A model generated the notes under the pieces. It was not told where the DNA came from. It worked only from the letters and a program-made list of their open reading frames with translations, and made no database searches. A program made the translations under genes and the position numbers. Positions 59,182-64,000 of a stretch of DNA of 64,000 bases are shown here, piece by piece. Source of the stretch: Pseudolysinimonas_A sp947085045 (lineage in GTDB: Bacteria > Actinomycetota > Actinomycetes > Actinomycetales > Microbacteriaceae); assembly GCA_947085045.1 (NCBI GenBank), contig CAMTUU010000002.1, positions 1 through 64,000 of the forward strand, in the 5' to 3' direction. The stretch's first letter is position 1. Every line of letters begins with the position of its first letter.

Positions 59182-62100
59182 ATGTTCATCCGCGACGGCC
59201 GAGTCTTCTACAGCGCCACCGACCTCAAAGGCGCCGTGGAATGCGAGTGGGCGCTCATGCGCAAACTCGACGCGAAACTCAAGCGCATCGACGCGGTCGA
59301 AGAACTCGAGGATGCCATGCTCGCCCGAGCCGGCGAGCTCGGCGGCCAGCACGAAGCCCGGGCTCTCGAGACCTTCAAGGCCACGTTCCCCACCACCGTT
59401 GTCGAGATCGACACGAACGACTCGCGCGCCGACCCCGAGGCGCTGCGTGCGGCGCAGGAGCGCACCATCCAGGCTTTGCGAGACGGCAACGACGTCGTCT
59501 TCCAGGCCACCTTCTTCGACGAGCCCGAGAACGAGCGCATCGGGTTCGTCGGGTTCGCCGACTTCCTCATCAAGAGCGACGACGGGTACCAGGTCTGGGA
59601 CACCAAACTCGCCCGCAAAGCCCGCGTGACGGCGTTGCTGCAACTCGCGGCGTACGCCGACCAGCTGCGCAAGCTCGGCATCCCGGTCTCGAACGACACC
59701 TACCTGCTGCTCGGCAACGGCGAGGAGAGCCGACACGACCTGAGGGACATCGAACCCGTCTTCCACGACCGCGTCGCGCGGCTCAAGGAGATGATCGAGG
59801 CGCGGCTCGACGATCCGAACCCGATCGCGTGGGGCGCCCCGGGCTACGCCGCCGACGGGCGCTGCGAGTGGTGCGCGCCCGAGATCGAACGCACCCGCGA
59901 CGTGCTGCTCGTGGCGGGCATGCGCACCACCAGCCGCAGCAGACTGGCGGATGCCGGCATCCACACGATCGACGACCTCGCGGCCAGCACGGGCGAGGTC
60001 GACGGGATCGGCGCCGCGGCTCTCGAGAAGCTGCGAGCCCAGGCGCGGATGCAGTTGACGCCCCGCGAGGAACACGAGGTGAAGTACGAGGTCGCGTCGG
60101 CCGGCGGGCTGTCGCAGCTGCCACCGGCGGATGCGGGTGACATCTTCTTCGACTTCGAAGGGGATCCGCTGTGGACATCCAATGGGCTCGACTGGGGGCT
60201 CGACTACCTCTGGGGTCTCATCACGCTCGAGGGCGGCGACGAGACGTTCACCGCGTTCTGGGCGCACGACCGGGCGCAGGAGAAGAAGGCGCTTGTCGAC
60301 TTCCTGGAGTTCGTGCAGGAGCGGCGGCGGACGCATCCGGGGCTGCACATCTACCACTACGCCGACTACGAGCGGGCGCACCTGCTGCAGCTGACGGCGC
60401 GGTACGGGGTGGGCGAGGCGATCCTCGACGAACTGCTCACCGAAGACGTGTTCGTCGACCTCTACCCGATCGTGCGGCGCAGCATCCGCATCAGCGAAGG
60501 CTCCTACTCGATCAAGAAACTCGAGCCGCTCTACATGGGCGACGAGGTGCGCGTCGGCGATCTGGTGAAGGGCGACGAGAGCATCCAGTTCTACGTCGAC
60601 TACACCGAGATGCGGGATGACGGCCGCACCGCCGAGGCGGCGGCGAAGCTCGAAGAGATCCGGGCGTACAACGAGTACGACTGCGTCTCCACCCACCGCC
60701 TGCGCGACTGGCTGCTCGAGCGGGCGCGTGAGAACGGCGTCGAAGCCGTCGCGACCCAGGTCGCCGCCGCCACGAAGGAGAACGCGCTCGCGACCGCCGA
60801 ATCCCAGGTGCGGGATCGGCTGTACGCGCACATCGACGGCATCCCGGCCCTCGACCGCACGCCCGACCAGCACGCCATCGGACTCGCCGCCGCCGCCATC
60901 GAATACCACCGCCGCGAAGACAAGTCGTACTGGTGGGAGCACTTCGCCCGCCACACGCTCGACCTCGACGAACTCGAAGACACCCGCGGCGTGTTCCGCG
61001 TGCACACGGCGCAGGTCGTCGAAGACTGGCGCGTTCCCGAGGGCAAGCGCACCGAGCAGCGCGTCATCCGGCTGCGCGGGCGACTCGCGCCCGGATCCCG
61101 ATTGGATGCCGGCGGCCGCCCGTTCGTCATGTACGAGCCGCCGCTTCCGGGGATCATCCAGAACGTGCAACCCGGACGCCGCGGCGAGCACAACCGCGGC
61201 GGCGTGCTCGAAGCCGGCCTCGTCGAAGGGCTCGGCGGCGAGATCGCGGATGTCGTGCTCGAGGAGTCCGCGGGGGTCGGCGGGGAGGCGTGGAGCGGTT
61301 TTCCCGTCGCGTTGACGCCCGAAGCCCCGGTTCCGACGAAGGCGCAGCGCGAAGCCATCCTGCAGTGGGGCGGTCGCGTCGCCGACTCGCTCCCCCGGTT
61401 CCCGAAGTCGCCGGCGCTCGACATCCTGCGTCGGGTTCCTCCGCGCACCGTGGATGACCGCGGGCTCGAGCCGGTCGGCATCGACGGGGTGGCCACGGCG
61501 ATCGTCGAATCGCTCGGCCGGCTGGATGACTCCTACCTCGCCGTGCAGGGCCCTCCGGGATCCGGCAAGACCTACGTCGGCGCCAAGGTCATCGCCCACC
61601 TCGTCACCGAGCTCGGGTGGCGCGTCGGCGTCGTCGCGCAGTCGCACGAGGTGATCGAGAACCTGCTGCGGCGCGTGCTGCAGGAGGGGGTGCCCGCCGA
61701 GAGGATCGGCAAGAAGCCGTCGTCGTCGGGCTACAGCACGCCCCCCGGCTGGACGATCCTCGACCGCAACGAAGACATCCCGCCGTTCATCTCCGCCCAC
61801 CACGACGCCGGCTTCGTGCTCGGCGGCACCGCCTGGGACTTCGCGAACGCCGGCAAGGTGCCGCGCGACGACCTCGACCTGCTCGTCGTCGACGAAGCCG
61901 GGCAGTACTCGCTCGCCAACACCATCGCCGTCTCGGTCGCCGCGCGCCGGCTGCTGCTACTCGGCGACCCCCAGCAGCTCCCCCAGGTCACCACCGGCAC
62001 CCACCCCGAGCCGATCGACACCTCCGCCCTCGGATGGCTGAGCGAGGGCCACGATGTGCTGCCCGACCACCTGGGCTACTTCCTCGGCGAGACCTGGCGC

Positions 62101-62685
62101 ATGCACCCGGCCCTCACGTCAGCCGTCAGTGATCTCTCTTACGAAGGGCGTCTGCGGGCGAACCCCAGCACTCTCGAGCGGAACCTCGACGGCGTGAACC
62201 CGGGCCTGCATCCGGTGCCGGTGTCGCACTGGGGCAACTCGGTGGAATCCTCCGAGGAGTGCGAAGCCGTCGTCGCCCTCGTGAAGAGCCACCTCGGGAT
62301 GCCGTGGCGCGACCCGTCCACCGGACGCGACGACGCCATCCGCCCGAGTGACCTCATCGTCGTGGCGCCGTACAACGCCCAGGTCGACCTCCTGCGGCGG
62401 CACCTTGTCGCCGAAGGCTTGAGCGAGGTGCCGGTCGGCACGGTCGACAAGTTCCAGGGGCAGGAGGCGGCGATCGCGATCGTGTCGCTGACGGCATCCA
62501 GTGCGGCGGATGTGCCGCGCGGCATCTCGTTCCTGCTGCAACGCAACCGGCTCAACGTCGCCATCTCGCGCGGCAAATGGGCGGCCTACCTCGTGCACTC
62601 CCCCGCGCTGCGCGACTACCTGCCCGTCACCCCGCAGGGCCTTGCCGAGCTCTCGGGCTTCATCCGGCTGACCACCGGAGGCTGA
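59182..62685 (+). CDS. TM0106-type RecB-like nuclease fused to SF1 helicase
   Basis: 1167 aa. The N terminus (about 1-260) is a RecB-type PD-(D/E)xK nuclease: GFADFL...VWDTKLARKA, with cysteines (VECEWAL, CEWCAPE) that could hold an Fe-S cluster. Then a YprB-like DEDD exonuclease domain (DIFFDFEGDPL, YNEYDCVSTHRLRDWLL). The C-terminal half is a superfamily 1 helicase: GPPGSGKT, VVDEAGQ, GDPQQLPQV, GTVDKFQGQEAAIAI and LNVAISRGKW. TAGCGT (59169-59174) lies 7 nt before the ATG. Likely a DNA repair enzyme; conserved in the family, so outside the island. Confidence 0.9.
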   Translation: MFIRDGRVFYSATDLKGAVECEWALMRKLDAKLKRIDAVEELEDAMLARAGELGGQHEARALETFKATFPTTVVEIDTNDSRADPEALRAAQERTIQALRDGNDVVFQATFFDEPENERIGFVGFADFLIKSDDGYQVWDTKLARKARVTALLQLAAYADQLRKLGIPVSNDTYLLLGNGEESRHDLRDIEPVFHDRVARLKEMIEARLDDPNPIAWGAPGYAADGRCEWCAPEIERTRDVLLVAGMRTTSRSRLADAGIHTIDDLAASTGEVDGIGAAALEKLRAQARMQLTPREEHEVKYEVASAGGLSQLPPADAGDIFFDFEGDPLWTSNGLDWGLDYLWGLITLEGGDETFTAFWAHDRAQEKKALVDFLEFVQERRRTHPGLHIYHYADYERAHLLQLTARYGVGEAILDELLTEDVFVDLYPIVRRSIRISEGSYSIKKLEPLYMGDEVRVGDLVKGDESIQFYVDYTEMRDDGRTAEAAAKLEEIRAYNEYDCVSTHRLRDWLLERARENGVEAVATQVAAATKENALATAESQVRDRLYAHIDGIPALDRTPDQHAIGLAAAAIEYHRREDKSYWWEHFARHTLDLDELEDTRGVFRVHTAQVVEDWRVPEGKRTEQRVIRLRGRLAPGSRLDAGGRPFVMYEPPLPGIIQNVQPGRRGEHNRGGVLEAGLVEGLGGEIADVVLEESAGVGGEAWSGFPVALTPEAPVPTKAQREAILQWGGRVADSLPRFPKSPALDILRRVPPRTVDDRGLEPVGIDGVATAIVESLGRLDDSYLAVQGPPGSGKTYVGAKVIAHLVTELGWRVGVVAQSHEVIENLLRRVLQEGVPAERIGKKPSSSGYSTPPGWTILDRNEDIPPFISAHHDAGFVLGGTAWDFANAGKVPRDDLDLLVVDEAGQYSLANTIAVSVAARRLLLLGDPQQLPQVTTGTHPEPIDTSALGWLSEGHDVLPDHLGYFLGETWRMHPALTSAVSDLSYEGRLRANPSTLERNLDGVNPGLHPVPVSHWGNSVESSEECEAVVALVKSHLGMPWRDPSTGRDDAIRPSDLIVVAPYNAQVDLLRRHLVAEGLSEVPVGTVDKFQGQEAAIAIVSLTASSAADVPRGISFLLQRNRLNVAISRGKWAAYLVHSPALRDYLPVTPQGLAELSGFIRLTTGG

Positions 62686-62699
62686 ATCGAAGTCGGCAG

Positions 62700-62713
62700 C
62701 GGTGGCGCCACCG
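62700..62713. repeat. Perfect 14-bp palindrome
   Basis: CGGTGGCGCCACCG, self-complementary, 15 nt beyond the nuclease-helicase stop, in the convergent gap. A weak terminator or a coincidental site. Confidence 0.35.
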
Positions 62714-62749
62714 GCGGCGAGCCTCACGCAACGTCCCTGGGCACCACAG

Positions 62750-62965
62750 CTAGGCGGCATCCTTCGTGGCCCGCTTCTCGGCTTTCCTCTCGGCGTTGAC
62801 GTCCCTCGCTTGCTCGGGCTGCCCCGGACCCGGGTCGACCGGCGGCGGCACGATGCGGTTGCCCGCGCCGCCGGACGCCGCGCGGCGCCGGAAAAGCAGT
62901 ACCGCGATCACGACCACGAGGCAGACCGCCCCGATCGTGATGATGATGCCGGTCACGAGCGCCAT
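62750..62965 (-). CDS. Small membrane protein with charged tail
   Basis: 71 aa. One hydrophobic helix (MALVTGIIITIGAVCLVVVIAVLLFRRR) followed by a Pro-rich (PPPVDPGPGQPEQ) and Lys/Glu-rich tail. AAGGGGA lies 9 nt before ATG 62965; an earlier ATG at 62974 would have the site touching it, so 62965 is preferred. Function unknown. Confidence 0.65.
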   Translation of the reverse strand: MALVTGIIITIGAVCLVVVIAVLLFRRRAASGGAGNRIVPPPVDPGPGQPEQARDVNAERKAEKRATKDAA

Positions 62966-63070
62966 ATCGAACATTCCCCTTGCCTAACCCCTCGAGGCCC
63001 GCGCGGCAAGGGCTCGACAATCGCATCGACATCGGCGTGCACTTGACTCCACGACACGAAGGAGTACGCG

Positions 63071-63217
63071 ATGAGCGGATATGAGAGTCCCAGCCCCGAA
63101 GATGAGGTCGCACCGCAGCCCGAGCCGAGAGTCGAACCCACGGCCGACGAGCAGGCGCCCGAAGGCGGCGACGACCTGCGGCCCCCGTCCGCGCGCGAGA
63201 ACCTGCGGCTCACCTGA
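63071..63217 (+). CDS. Small acidic protein (48 aa)
   Basis: Begins MSGYESPSPEDEVAPQPEPR, acidic and Pro-rich. GAAGGAGTACGCG before the ATG is a strong ribosome site. Its stop overlaps the next start (TGATG, 63215-63219). Function unknown. Confidence 0.6.
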   Translation: MSGYESPSPEDEVAPQPEPRVEPTADEQAPEGGDDLRPPSARENLRLT

Positions 63218-63306
63218 TGGGCCGCGACGCCGAACAGGTCACCGGCGACGGTGAGACCCCCGACGCCGACCTGCAGGTCGAGAAGGTCGACGACGCGGAC
63301 GATTAG
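63217..63306 (+). CDS. Very small acidic protein (29 aa)
   Basis: Begins MGRDAEQVTGDGETPDADLQ and ends VDDADD. Translationally coupled to the preceding gene by TGATG. Its stop overlaps the end of the siderophore-interacting gene on the other strand by 4 nt. Function unknown. Confidence 0.5.
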   Translation: MGRDAEQVTGDGETPDADLQVEKVDDADD

Positions 63307-64000
63307 CTGCCGGCGGCCCTGCCGACCTTCCAGTACCCGCAGAACGTGACGTGGGCCCTCGGCAGGCCGCGCTCGTTGACCAGCAGCCGCCGCGCGCCGG
63401 TGGCCACCGCCGACTCGCCCACCGCGAATCCGTAGGTGGTCTCCGCCGCGACGTCCAGCGAAGCGAGCGCCGGTAGCGCGGCCGCACCGGGGAGCTCGCC
63501 GGCATCCCGCACCACCCACCGCACGGTCACCCCGTCGGGCGCCTGCACGTCTTGGCGGTCGGCGAGGTCGAAGAGCTCGATGATCGCGTCACCCACCGTG
63601 TCGCGCGGCAGATCGCGCAGGATGCCGGCCGCCGCGGGCAGGCCGCTCTCGTCGGCGACGAGCAGAACCCGATCGGTGCCGGCGGGCTGCTTCCAGCCGC
63701 AGCCCTGGTCGATGAACGCGATCTCGGCACCGGGCTCGACGGCCGCGGCCCAGGGCGCCGCGATGCCGTCGGTGCCGTGCACGACGAAGTCGACGTCGAG
63801 TTCCGCGGGGGCGCAGCGGTAGGCGCGCACGGTGTAGTTGCGGATCACCGGGCGCGTGCTCGCCGGCAGTGTGCGGTATCTGAGATACCCGCCGATGCCG
63901 AAGTTCGCCGGCAGGTTGTCGAACCGGTCGCCCGAAGGATGCGTCGGCACCGCCAGCCGGAACCACTGGTCGAAACCCTGGAACTCGAACTGCTCGAGGT
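63303..64000 (-). CDS. Siderophore-interacting protein (partial)
   Basis: At least 232 codons; the gene continues past the window end. FAD-binding domain (RYRTLPASTRPVIRNYTVRAYRCAPAELDVDFVVHG), then a C-terminal SIP domain (GTDRVLLVADESGLPAAAGILRDLP, YGFAVGESAVATGARRLLV, HVTFCGYWKVGRA). It is a flavin reductase of the ViuB type that releases iron from ferric siderophores with NAD(P)H. The frame is open to the edge with QFEFQGFDQWFRLAVPTHPSG upstream, so the start lies outside. Confidence 0.92.
   Translation of the reverse strand, partial: LEQFEFQGFDQWFRLAVPTHPSGDRFDNLPANFGIGGYLRYRTLPASTRPVIRNYTVRAYRCAPAELDVDFVVHGTDGIAAPWAAAVEPGAEIAFIDQGCGWKQPAGTDRVLLVADESGLPAAAGILRDLPRDTVGDAIIELFDLADRQDVQAPDGVTVRWVVRDAGELPGAAALPALASLDVAAETTYGFAVGESAVATGARRLLVNERGLPRAHVTFCGYWKVGRAAGS

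Noticed and set aside
59023..61803. 926-aa minus-strand frame opposite the nuclease-helicase
   Set aside because: High-GC antisense shadow; repetitive Asp/Gly/Arg composition and no domains, while the plus strand has all helicase motifs.

Overview
The window is chromosomal DNA of a high-GC actinobacterium. Family Microbacteriaceae, probably Microbacterium or a close relative, is the best guess. This rests on gene content: a DUF222/HNH 13E12-type endonuclease, DUF2510 membrane proteins, a DUF3516 helicase, MarP protease, Ku with a three-domain LigD, a TM0106-type nuclease-helicase, and DUF6328, DUF7882 and DUF7218 type proteins. It also rests on many start codons lying 6-7 nt behind a TAnnnT -10 box, the leaderless pattern common in this phylum. 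No rRNA, tRNA, CRISPR array, integrase or transposase was recognised.

Layout. 0.1-9.6 kb is housekeeping: dodecin, rpsO, a zinc-ribbon membrane protein, a NERD protein, a PadR repressor with its own operator, a DUF1761/YCII/ECF-sigma operon, MarP, and a PrsW protease. 9.6-17.4 kb is metabolism and repair: an FAD-linked oxidase, an Ada-AlkA fusion, SRPBCC, DUF6328 and YihY membrane proteins, and an SDR. 17.4-25.2 kb holds a molybdopterin oxidoreductase with its flavin reductase (apparent CTG start), divergent ku and ligD (bacterial NHEJ), aspartate ammonia-lyase, and a CPBP membrane protein whose first codons come from an interspersed repeat. 25.2-31.9 kb has a probably truncated GNAT gene, the DUF3516 helicase and two DUF2510 proteins. 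31.97-34.33 kb is a methyltransferase plus a nuclease-like SHOCT protein that looks like a restriction-modification pair. 34.5-42.5 kb holds a second PadR operon, VanZ, the DUF222/HNH gene, an aldo/keto reductase, a cupin, a HigBA module with a perfect operator, and an Hsp20 gene under a CIRCE element.

42.5-59.15 kb is a compact defence island with visibly lower and more mixed base composition. In order it holds: a half-length ABC-F gene; a unique 2.2 kb cassette (a helical-repeat protein and an HTH-MNT/HepT type VII toxin-antitoxin pair) bounded by a 390 bp direct repeat of the ABC-F promoter, leader and 5' end; a 417-aa helical protein of unknown function; a DEDDh exonuclease with BRCT and zinc-finger parts; a DUF2130 coiled-coil nuclease-like protein; an OLD-family ATPase-TOPRIM protein; two small accessory proteins; a 1600-aa single-chain Type ISP restriction-modification enzyme; and VapBC. 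From 59.18 kb core genes resume: the 1167-aa TM0106 nuclease-helicase, small membrane and acidic proteins, and a siderophore-interacting flavoprotein cut by the window end.

The most unusual signals are these: the duplicated ABC-F leader, with a conserved three-codon upstream ORF, framing the toxin-antitoxin cassette; the OLD/DUF2130/exonuclease group beside the Type ISP enzyme; the methyltransferase-SHOCT pair; and a small interspersed palindromic repeat that has entered coding sequence at two genes.
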